NCBI GenBank assembly: GCA_964569055.1
Contig: CAZMSZ010000392.1
Coordinates: 1-6,905 of the forward strand
From: JAWLGW01 sp964569055
Lineage (GTDB): Bacteria > Planctomycetota > J058
DNA: 6,905 nucleotides
Direction of reading: 5' to 3'
This document shows, piece after piece, positions 1-6,678 of this stretch. A program made the translations under genes and the position numbers. Positions within the stretch are counted from its first letter, which is position 1. The number at the start of each line of letters is the position of its first letter. The notes under the pieces are model-generated. The model saw only the letters and a list, made by a program, of their open reading frames with translations, did no database searches and was not told the DNA's origin.

Positions 1-711
1 GTCGAGGCCGGCCGGCAGGGAGGGTTCGATCGCGCGCGGCCAGTCGGGGTCGCGGCGGACCACCGCGTGCAGCACCGCCAGCGGGGCGCCGGCGAACGGG
101 GCCCGCCCCGCCAGCAACCAATAGAGGAGCGCGCCCAGGCCGTACACGTCGGTACGCTCGTCGACGCCGCCGCCCGAGGCTTGCTCGGGCGCCATGTAGG
201 CCGGCGTGCCCAGGACGGTGCCGGTCTCGGTCAGCCGGCTCCCCTCGGCGACGTGAGCCAGACCGAAGTCGATCAGCACGGGCGAGCCGTCGGCGCGGAT
301 CAGCACGTTGGACGGCTTGAGGTCGCGGTGGACCACGCCGACCGCGTGCGCGGCCGCGACCGCGTCGGCGAGGTCGCGCACCAGGGCCGCGGCCTCGCGC
401 GGCGCGGGTCGTCCGCTCGTCGCCACCACCGCCGCGAGGTCGCGCCCGGGCACCAAGTCGGTCAGCAGGTACGGTTCGCCGGCGGGTGTGCGATCGAGGC
501 TGTGCACCGGGACGACCCCGCGGTGGTGCACCCGGGCCAGCGCCTGGGCCTCGCGCGCGAAGCGCGCGACGGCGCTCGGGTCGACGCCGCCCTGCAGCAG
601 CTTGAGCGCCAGGGCGCGCCCCGGGAGCGCGGGGTCGCGGACCTCGTACACCACGCCCATGCCGCCGCGGCCGAGCTCGCGCACCACGCTGAACCGGCCG
701 AGGTCGACCAT
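1..711 (-). CDS. Hanks-type Ser/Thr protein kinase, N-terminal part (C-terminus beyond window)
   Basis: Eukaryotic-like protein kinase that transfers phosphate from ATP to Ser/Thr of protein targets. The reverse-strand frame reads 237 codons without a stop to the window edge and carries the kinase signatures in order: glycine-rich loop GRGGMGVV (residues 14-21), ATP-anchoring lysine in ALKLL (K37), a candidate alpha-C glutamate (E54), catalytic loop HRDLKPSN (128-135, catalytic D130), DFG (148-150), and GTPAYMAPE (168-176) followed by DVYGLG (188-193). The key catalytic residues are therefore all present. The start is the ATG at 709-711, preceded by GGAGG with a 5-nt spacer. The domain begins almost at residue 1, so there is no N-terminal extension or signal peptide; the kinase domain is cytoplasmic, and any membrane segment or sensor domain would lie in the missing C-terminal part. 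It is transcribed divergently from the two-gene operon starting at 888. A regulatory link to that operon is possible but not shown. Bacterial PknB-like kinases are many-membered, so no gene symbol is given. Confidence 0.96.
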   Translation of the reverse strand, partial: MVDLGRFSVVRELGRGGMGVVYEVRDPALPGRALALKLLQGGVDPSAVARFAREAQALARVHHRGVVPVHSLDRTPAGEPYLLTDLVPGRDLAAVVATSGRPAPREAAALVRDLADAVAAAHAVGVVHRDLKPSNVLIRADGSPVLIDFGLAHVAEGSRLTETGTVLGTPAYMAPEQASGGGVDERTDVYGLGALLYWLLAGRAPFAGAPLAVLHAVVRRDPDWPRAIEPSLPAGLD

Positions 712-716
712 GTGCG

Positions 717-721
717 CCTCC
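717..721 (-). promoter_or_regulatory. Shine-Dalgarno site of the kinase gene
   Basis: On the minus strand GGAGG lies 5 nt before the ATG at 711. It fixes the kinase start, and residue 5 onward (GRFSVVREL) is already typical kinase N-lobe sequence. The core and spacing are the same as at the divergent gene's start. Confidence 0.75.
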
Positions 722-831
722 GCCGCAGGATAACCACCCCAGGAGCGGCGCGGCGCGGCGCTCGACCCCCGCCGGGGTGCACGATTCGGGCCCACACGCC
801 GAGTATGCTCCCCTCATAAATCCTTTGATCC

Positions 832-885
832 GAACCTCCGGCGCGATGTAAGGTCGCCGCGTCCCCGCTTCAGCCTCGGAGGTTC
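832..885 (+). promoter_or_regulatory. Inverted repeat enclosing the ribosome binding site of the 1189-aa gene
   Basis: GAACCTCCG (832-840) and CGGAGGTTC (877-885) are perfect 9-bp reverse complements separated by 36 nt. The right arm contains GGAGG (878-882), the Shine-Dalgarno sequence 5 nt before the ATG at 888. In RNA this pairing would bury the ribosome binding site; as DNA it could be a spaced operator. If transcription started just after the weak -10 at 847-852, the left arm would not be in the mRNA, so the RNA reading requires an upstream promoter. A chance match involving a purine-rich Shine-Dalgarno sequence is possible. Confidence 0.35.
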
Positions 886-887
886 CC

Positions 888-3800
888 ATGCGCCGGTCCT
901 CGCCCGCGCTGCTCGTCGGCCTGCTCCTGGCCGCCTCGAGCGCCCATGCGCAGCCCGTGCCCGAGTCGATCCCGATCGGCGACGGCCACATGACGGTGGG
1001 CTTCGAGCTCAAGACCACCACCCACGGCGACGGGCCCGAGGGCCGCACGCGCGCGCACTCGCTCATGCGCTACGTCCAGCCGGTCGCGAGCTACTCGTGG
1101 AGCCCCGAGGCGGCCGAGGTCGTGGCGCGCTGGGGCGAGCTGTCGATCGCCGAGCGGACCTCGTTCTTCTTCGAGCACTACGCCGGCGGGCACCACTCGA
1201 CCAACTTCGAGGTCGACACCCAGCGCTACCCGTTCCTCGACCGGTCGGTCTCGTGGTACGGCCACATGAACATCCCGCACATCGAGGTGCGGAGTAACCC
1301 GTACGACAGCCCGCGCGCCGCGCTCGAGGCCATGGAGCGGCTCAAGGCGGACGTGCGCGAGACGATCGCGTTCCACACCCACCTGCGCTTCCCCGACACG
1401 GTGACGGCCGAGGGCGCCGAGGCCATGACCGAGTGGCTGCGCCGCACGTCCTGGGCGATCTGGCTGCGCCGCGCCCACTACAGCTCGCGCACCGACTTCG
1501 TGCTCAAGGCCATGGACAACCAGCCGATCAACGTGGAGGAGCTGAACAAGGCCCTGCGCGCGTTCGCCTCGGAGACCCCCAGCCCGCAGAAGGACATCAT
1601 CGAGCGACGCGGGATCCGCGTCTCGCGCCTGCCGCGCGAGGGCGGCGGCACGTCGATCGACATCGAGTTCCGCGGGCTCATGACCGACACCAAGCGGATC
1701 GGGCGGTTCATGGAGCTCGCCGGGCGCACGTTCGGCGAGGGCGTGACCGGCCCCTACGCCTTCGCCCCCGAGCACCCGATCCGCAGCCACCACAGCGACG
1801 GCCAGATCAAGTTCCGCACCTTCGGCTGGCACGGCGCCGGCTCCTGGGAGGAGCGCGAGCTGCGCTACCTCGAGTCGGAGGTGGCCGCGGCGCGCGAGCG
1901 GTTCGGGATCAGCACCAGCCTGAGCGAGGCCGACCTGAACGCGGCCGTGCGCCGGCTCGCCACGGCCGACACCGACGCGGGCAAGAAGATGCTCCTGCCC
2001 TCGGCGTTCAACTGGCTGTTCCTGCCGCTGGAGTACGACCCGGCCCTCCCCGAGGGCGTGCAGGCGCAGGTGGAGCAGCAGAAGGCGGAGTACCTGCGGC
2101 GGCTGGTCCGCCTCGCCGAGCGGGTCCACGCCGGCGAGTTCGGCCGCCCGGGCGAGGCGAGCTACGAGCCGCTCAAGGTGGCCACCCGGATCCGGCGGAT
2201 CCTGCACGACTTCGTCAACGAGACCTACGTCGACGGCACGCGGCGCGCCAAGCTGTTCGAGTGGTACGAGACCTCGCTGTTCAAGCCGGAGGAGATCACC
2301 GAACGCACCGCGCGCTGGCGGGCCGAGACCGGCAACGACCGGGCGGCCGAGTGGGAGGCGCGCGTGGCGGCGCGCGCGGCCAGCGGCGAGGGCGAAGGGT
2401 TCGGGCCGCGGCGCGCGGGCACCAGCGAGGCGCGCAGCCCGTTCTGGGACCGGGCCGAGCTCGACCGCGTGTTCGAGGCGGTGCGCGGCGCCGCGGCCGA
2501 GCGCGCGCTCGAGCTGAGCGCGGCGGCGAGCGGCGAGGCCGAGCGGGCCGACCTGCGGGCGGGCGCGGAGCGGGCGGGCCGGAGCACGCTCACCCTGGCC
2601 GAGGTCGCGGAGATCGACGCGCGCTACCTCGCCGAGGGGAACACGGTCCGCGTCAGCACGGGCCTGCTCAACGCGATCGACGCGCGGGCCGAGGCGCTCC
2701 CCGAGGCGGAGCGCGCGCCGTTCCGGCGCAAGGCGCTGGCGCTGGTGCTCGGCCACGAGCTGGCTCACGCCTACGGGATCCGCGCCGAGCGGGCCGCCGA
2801 CCGTGAAGGGCTCGGGGTGGTGAACCGCGCCGGGATCGCCGGCGAGCTGAGCGAGGCCGACGTCCGCCGCACGCTGGAGGCGTTCACCCGCGAGGGCGCG
2901 CCGGCCGAGCGCTCGCTGCTGGAGCGGATCCGCGACTTCACGCGCTACGGCACCGAGCGCGGCCGCGCCGAGGCGCTCGCGGCCGCCGCCCGCGGCGAGC
3001 CCGACCGGCTCGCCTCCTACCGCCGCGCGGACGGGACGCTCGAGTGGCGGCGGCTGACGCGGGACGGCGCGCTGCGCGAGGGCGCCGGCCTGGCCCACTT
3101 CGGCCTGGCGCTGTTCCTCAAGGAGCTGGCCGTGGTGGCCCAGACGGGCGACCGCGCCCGGATCGAGGAGTTCTTCGACGGGCTGCTCACGACCGACTTC
3201 TACAAGCAGTACGGCCTGTTCGTGCTCGGGGCCCGCGCGGGCGAGGTCGCCTACGTGCGCTACCTCGAGCGGTTCGTGCGGCCGCGCTTCGTGGGCTCGA
3301 TCCTCAAGACCAACGTGGTCCTGGCCGCCGGCCTCGCGCTCCCGCAGCTGGCCGAGGGCACGTTCGACGGGCGGGCGTTCGCGATCTCGCTCGGCTCGCT
3401 CGGCCTGTCCTCGGCCGCGGTCAAGGCGGGCGTGGCCTCGATCCGCTGGGTCTACGACCTCAAGCGGGCGCGCGACGCCGGCACCCTCGCGCGGCTGGGG
3501 CTGGCGGGCGGGCGCCTGGCGCGCCTGGGCGGCTGGTTCTACACGGCGGCGGAGCTGGCGGTGGTGCTGTACCTCTCCGACGAGGTGGCCGCGCGCGTGA
3601 ACGCGTTCTTGGACGAGCGCGCCGCGCGCGCCGCGCTGCGCGAGGCGGGCGAGGCGGTAACGCGCGCGCGCGGCGACCCCGACCACGACGCCGACACGCT
3701 CGAGGCGGCGGCCGAGGGCTACCACGCCGCCTGGACCGCCTACCGCGACTACCTCTACGCGCCGCTCCAGCAGGACGAGGTGATCTTCGCCGGGCGCCTC

Positions 3801-4457
3801 GAGCGCGCGGCGCGCGAGGCCAAGCTCGCCGACGACCGCCGCGCCGCGGCGCTGGAGCGGCTCGCGGAGCACCCCGCGCTGCGCCGCAGCGTCGAGTCCC
3901 GCTACGGCTCGCTCGATGGCTACGCCGAGCACCTCGTGCGCGAGGACGAGGCCGAGCTGGCCCGGCAGGTCGAGCTGGCGAGCGAGTCGTACAACCGGGC
4001 GCGCGAGGAGCACCTGCGCGAGGTCTACGAGGAGGGGCGCCGCGACGAACCGCTCCTGGACGCGCTGAGCGCCGGCGAGCTCGGCTGGGCGCTGCGCGGC
4101 GGCCGGGCGGGCGCGCCGGGCGACCCGTACGGCGCGCGGACCGACCCCTTCGCCGAGCTGGGGCGCGGCCGCGTGCGCTCCCGCCTGTCCGACGCGCTCG
4201 GCGACGCCTCGCGCAACCGGCTGCAGGCCTACGACGACGAGGCCGCGGTGGTGCGCGCCGCCTTGGGCGCCCTGGGCGACGAGGCGGGCGAGCTCGGCGC
4301 GCCGCTGCGCGACCTGCTCCGCCGGATCGAGCGGACGCGCGCCATGGACGACGCCCTGGTGCACGGCGACGGGCTGGTGGTCGACGCCGGGGCCGCGCCG
4401 GGCGCCCCCGAGGAGCACGAGGGTCTCCTGGACCGGGTCGAGGAGCTCGGCCGCTGA
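888..4457 (+). CDS. Secreted multidomain protein: amidoligase-like region, HExxH metallopeptidase-like domain, shared C-terminal module
   Basis: A 1189-residue protein I cannot assign to a named family. The start ATG has GGAGG 5 nt upstream. Residues 1-21 form a Sec signal peptide (MRR, hydrophobic core about 7-16, cleavage after AHA before Q22). Residues about 30-290 resemble glutamine-synthetase-fold amidoligases: GFELK (38-42), IEVRSNP (132-138), FHTH (162-165) and IEFR (259-262) followed by a Thr/Asp stretch, which is the order seen in that family. This rests on motif resemblance only. Residues about 290-570 are mostly charged helix. Residues about 580-645 look like an M48-type zinc peptidase: VRVSTGLL (587-594), then HELAH (623-627), then E634 and D638 in an ExxxD arrangement; H623, E624 and H627 would be two zinc ligands and the general base, with E634 a candidate third ligand. 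The E634 spacing is shorter than usual for M48, so the subfamily is open. Residues 711 to about 1129 are the module shared with the downstream protein, with hydrophobic stretches at about 733-750, 803-820, 830-855 and 881-897. The last 60 residues are acidic and unique. It is likely the first gene of an operon. Confidence 0.9.
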   Translation: MRRSSPALLVGLLLAASSAHAQPVPESIPIGDGHMTVGFELKTTTHGDGPEGRTRAHSLMRYVQPVASYSWSPEAAEVVARWGELSIAERTSFFFEHYAGGHHSTNFEVDTQRYPFLDRSVSWYGHMNIPHIEVRSNPYDSPRAALEAMERLKADVRETIAFHTHLRFPDTVTAEGAEAMTEWLRRTSWAIWLRRAHYSSRTDFVLKAMDNQPINVEELNKALRAFASETPSPQKDIIERRGIRVSRLPREGGGTSIDIEFRGLMTDTKRIGRFMELAGRTFGEGVTGPYAFAPEHPIRSHHSDGQIKFRTFGWHGAGSWEERELRYLESEVAAARERFGISTSLSEADLNAAVRRLATADTDAGKKMLLPSAFNWLFLPLEYDPALPEGVQAQVEQQKAEYLRRLVRLAERVHAGEFGRPGEASYEPLKVATRIRRILHDFVNETYVDGTRRAKLFEWYETSLFKPEEITERTARWRAETGNDRAAEWEARVAARAASGEGEGFGPRRAGTSEARSPFWDRAELDRVFEAVRGAAAERALELSAAASGEAERADLRAGAERAGRSTLTLAEVAEIDARYLAEGNTVRVSTGLLNAIDARAEALPEAERAPFRRKALALVLGHELAHAYGIRAERAADREGLGVVNRAGIAGELSEADVRRTLEAFTREGAPAERSLLERIRDFTRYGTERGRAEALAAAARGEPDRLASYRRADGTLEWRRLTRDGALREGAGLAHFGLALFLKELAVVAQTGDRARIEEFFDGLLTTDFYKQYGLFVLGARAGEVAYVRYLERFVRPRFVGSILKTNVVLAAGLALPQLAEGTFDGRAFAISLGSLGLSSAAVKAGVASIRWVYDLKRARDAGTLARLGLAGGRLARLGGWFYTAAELAVVLYLSDEVAARVNAFLDERAARAALREAGEAVTRARGDPDHDADTLEAAAEGYHAAWTAYRDYLYAPLQQDEVIFAGRLERAAREAKLADDRRAAALERLAEHPALRRSVESRYGSLDGYAEHLVREDEAELARQVELASESYNRAREEHLREVYEEGRRDEPLLDALSAGELGWALRGGRAGAPGDPYGARTDPFAELGRGRVRSRLSDALGDASRNRLQAYDDEAAVVRAALGALGDEAGELGAPLRDLLRRIERTRAMDDALVHGDGLVVDAGAAPGAPEEHEGLLDRVEELGR

Positions 4458-4459
4458 GC

Positions 4460-6604
4460 ATGAGCGCGCTCGCGAGCGAGGCGGCTGGCCCGGACGAGCG
4501 GCGCGCGGCCCCTGCGCGCGCCATCCGGCGGCGCGCTCGCGCCCTCGCCTTGACCGCGCTGCTCGCGTTCGCGCCGCTCGGCGCGGCGCGCGCGCAGGAC
4601 GAGGTCGCGGCGGCCGCCGCCGAGACGATCGCCCGGGCCCGGGCGCTGCTCACGCCGGCGGACGCGGCGCTGGTGGAGCGGGCCGCCGCGTTCGCGCGTG
4701 AGGCGCACGCCGGTCAGCTCCGCGACGGCGGTCGGCCGGCGGCGCTGCACGCCTTCCGGGTGGCCGACGCGGTGCTGGGCTCGAGCGACGCCCGCGCGGG
4801 GCGGGTGAGCGGCGAGGTCGTGGCGGCGGCGCTGCTCCACGACGTGGTCGAGGACACGCGCTTCACCCACGAGGACCTGCGGGCCCGCTTCGGCGAGCGC
4901 GTGGCCGCTCACGTCCGCGACCTGACCCTCGACCCGCTCGAGCGGTTCGGCGGCGACAAGGCGGCGCGCGACCGCGCCTACTACGCTCGGTTCGCCGAGG
5001 CGCCCCGCGGCTCCCACCTCGTCAAGACGTTCGACCGGCTCGACAACGTGCGCGACATGGCGGGCTGGGAGCTCGAGGGGCGGCTGGGCTACCTGCAGCG
5101 CACGCGCGAGACCGTCGTCGAGAGCCTGCGGGCGCGCTCGCCCGACCTCGCCCGCGCGGTCGAGGCCGAGGTCGAGCGGCTGGTCCGGCGCTACGAGGGG
5201 GAGCTCGCCGCGCAGGCGCGCGGGCTGGAGCGCTTCCGCCGGGCGGACGGGACGCTGCGCTGGGGCGAGCTGGCGCGCAGCCGCGCGGCCGCCGAGGGCG
5301 CGGGGCTGCTCCACTTCACGCTGGCGCTGTTCCTCAAGGAGCTCGCGGTGGTGGTGCGCACCGGCGACGCCGGGCGGATCGACGAGTTCTTCGAGGGGCT
5401 GCTCTCGACCGACTTCTTCGTGCACTACGGCCTGTTCGCCGCCGGCGCCCGCGCGGGCGAGCTGGCCTACGCGCGCTACCTCGAGCGCGTGATCCGTCCG
5501 CGGTTCGTGAGCAGCCTGTTGCGCACGCAGGTCACGCTGGCGGCCGGGCTGGCGCTGCCCGAGCTGGCGCGCGGCACGTTCTCGGGCGAGGCGTTCGCGA
5601 TCTCGCTCGGCGCGCTCGGCCTGTCCTCGACCGCCGTGCGGGCCGGCCTGAGCGGCCTGCGCTGGGTGAGCGAGCTGCGCGCGGGCGGCGCCGGGCTGTC
5701 CGCGCTCGGGGTCCGACTGGGCAAGCTGAGCGGGCCCGCCGGCTGGCTGTACACCGTCGCCGAGACCGCGGTGATCCTGTACCTCGCCGACGACATCGAG
5801 CAGCGCGTGCGCGCGCACCTCGACGCGCGGCGCGCGCGCGAGGAGGTGGCGACCGCGGCCGAGGCGCTGTTCGGGACCCTCGCCCGCGCGCGGAGCGAGG
5901 ACGAGGTCGACGCCGCGCTGGCCGCCCACGGCCAGGCCTGGACGCGCTACCGCGAGCACCTCTACGCCCCGCTCCTCGCCGAAGAGGCGCGGCTGTTCGC
6001 GCGGCTGCAGGAGCTCGGACGCGAGGCGAAGCAGATCGCCGACGAGCGCGCGGCGCTCGTGACGCGCGTCGCCGCGCAGCCCGCGCTGCGGGCCCGCCTC
6101 GAGGCCCGCTACGGGAGCGTGGAGGCCTACGCGGCCGCGCGCGCGGCCGGCGCCGAGGCCGCGCTCGAAGAGGAGACCGCGGCCGCCGTCGCGAGCTACG
6201 AGGAGCGCGTGCGCGCGCTGATGCAGGCGGCCTACGGCGCCGAGCGGCGCGGGCGCGGCTACCTCGCCGGGCTCGACGCCGACGAGCGCCGCTGGCTCCG
6301 CGCCGGTCGCGCGCCCGGCGCGCCCGGTGACCCCTGGGGCGCGCGCGACGACGCGCTCGCCCGCCTCGGCCGGAGCGTCGCGGCGCGCGCGCTGCGCGCC
6401 GGCCTGCGCGACGTGTCGCGCAACCGGCTCGAGACCTACGCCGACGAGCTCGAGCTGCTGACCCTCGCGAGCGAGGCCCTGGCCGGCCGCCCCGAGCTGG
6501 CCGCGCGAGTGGACGCGGCGGCCGCGATCGTGAGCCGCGCGGCCGAGCTCGATCAACGCCTCGCCAGCTCGCTCGGCCTGATCGGCCGGCTGGAGCGCCG
6601 CTGA
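4460..6604 (+). CDS. Secreted RSH-type HD hydrolase (SpoT/MESH1-like) fused to the shared C-terminal module
   Basis: A 714-residue protein. The start is the ATG at 4460, 2 bp after the upstream stop codon. The nearest purine-rich site, GAGGAG at 4440-4445, is rather far away (14 nt), so translation is probably coupled to the upstream gene. Residues about 21-45 read as a Sec signal peptide with a long charged leader (IRRRARA, hydrophobic core about 28-40, cleavage after ARA before Q46). Residues about 70-225 match the metal-dependent HD domain that removes the 3'-pyrophosphate of (p)ppGpp in SpoT/Rel and acts in stand-alone MESH1: GQLRDGGRP (85-93, R88), H97, LLHDVVEDT (125-133, H127 D128 E131 D132) and FDRLDNVRDM (191-200, D192 and N196). 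No synthetase or TGS domain is present. Residues 259 to about 675 form the module shared with the upstream protein, with hydrophobic stretches near 281-298, 351-367, 378-400 and 427-442. The HD assignment is strong; the substrate outside the cytoplasm is unknown. The frame stays open far upstream of 4460 inside the previous gene, but that part is out-of-frame shadow. Confidence 0.92.
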   Translation: MSALASEAAGPDERRAAPARAIRRRARALALTALLAFAPLGAARAQDEVAAAAAETIARARALLTPADAALVERAAAFAREAHAGQLRDGGRPAALHAFRVADAVLGSSDARAGRVSGEVVAAALLHDVVEDTRFTHEDLRARFGERVAAHVRDLTLDPLERFGGDKAARDRAYYARFAEAPRGSHLVKTFDRLDNVRDMAGWELEGRLGYLQRTRETVVESLRARSPDLARAVEAEVERLVRRYEGELAAQARGLERFRRADGTLRWGELARSRAAAEGAGLLHFTLALFLKELAVVVRTGDAGRIDEFFEGLLSTDFFVHYGLFAAGARAGELAYARYLERVIRPRFVSSLLRTQVTLAAGLALPELARGTFSGEAFAISLGALGLSSTAVRAGLSGLRWVSELRAGGAGLSALGVRLGKLSGPAGWLYTVAETAVILYLADDIEQRVRAHLDARRAREEVATAAEALFGTLARARSEDEVDAALAAHGQAWTRYREHLYAPLLAEEARLFARLQELGREAKQIADERAALVTRVAAQPALRARLEARYGSVEAYAAARAAGAEAALEEETAAAVASYEERVRALMQAAYGAERRGRGYLAGLDADERRWLRAGRAPGAPGDPWGARDDALARLGRSVAARALRAGLRDVSRNRLETYADELELLTLASEALAGRPELAARVDAAAAIVSRAAELDQRLASSLGLIGRLERR

Positions 6605-6678
6605 ATTCCTCGGCGCTGAATTCCTCGGCTGGTTTGGTGTGGACGCCGCGTTCTTGACTGGGGCGCCGAGGAATTCAG
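6601..6678. repeat. 16-bp inverted repeat with tandemly duplicated left arm, overlapping the operon's last stop codon
   Basis: CTGAATTCCTCGGCGC (6601-6616) and its exact reverse complement (6663-6678) are separated by 46 nt. The left arm occurs twice in tandem: 6601-6615 and 6616-6630, identical except for the last base. Two mutually exclusive stems are therefore possible: copy 1 with the right arm (16 bp) or copy 2 with the right arm (14 bp, 35-nt loop). The TGA stop of the 714-aa gene (6602-6604) lies inside the first copy. There is no T-run after the right arm (the sequence continues ATGGGGCGG), so it is not a textbook intrinsic terminator. It may still stop transcription, protect the mRNA 3' end, or be a small palindromic mobile element. 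The AT-containing GAATTC core is unlike the surrounding GC-rich sequence. Confidence 0.85.

Larger units (their letters stand above)
712..887. promoter_or_regulatory. Divergent intergenic region with candidate promoters
   Basis: This 176-bp gap separates the divergently transcribed kinase and operon, so promoters for both should lie here. Its most AT-rich stretch is about 803-830, which stands out against the GC-rich surroundings. On the plus strand TTGATC (825-830) and TGTAAG (847-852) are separated by 16 bp and match the sigma-70 -35 and -10 consensus at four of six positions each. On the minus strand CATACT (808-803) is a possible -10 for the kinase, but I see no good -35 partner. These are consensus matches by eye, and sigma factors of GC-rich phyla may use other sequences, so the exact boxes are weakly supported. 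The region as promoter territory is much safer than the boxes. Confidence 0.4.

Noticed and set aside
67..819. 250-codon plus-strand frame over the kinase region
   Set aside because: The minus strand in this interval encodes an unambiguous kinase; the plus frame has biased, motif-free sequence.
2754..2789. Metzincin signature (HExxHxxGxxH/D)
   Set aside because: HELAHAYG fits the first part, but the third ligand position is alanine (A633), so the M48-like reading with E634 is preferred.
870..4418. Open reading frame of about 1180 codons on the minus strand, antisense to the 1189-aa gene
   Set aside because: Its translation is low-complexity (R, A, G, Q, H, E rich) with no signal peptide or motif, and it mirrors the codon pattern of the real gene. 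Long antisense frames are expected where third positions are almost all G or C and stop codons are rare.
3044..4459. Possible 472-codon N-terminal extension of the 714-aa gene, overlapping the upstream gene in another frame
   Set aside because: The extra sequence is Arg/Ala/Gly-rich shadow of the upstream module. The ATG at 4460 is followed by a signal peptide and sits 2 bp after the upstream stop, which is a normal coupled start.
4229..6556. Open reading frame of about 775 codons on the minus strand, antisense to the RSH-domain gene
   Set aside because: Same shadow effect. The plus strand encodes clear HD-domain motifs and a paralogous module, so the opposite frame carries no independent evidence of coding.
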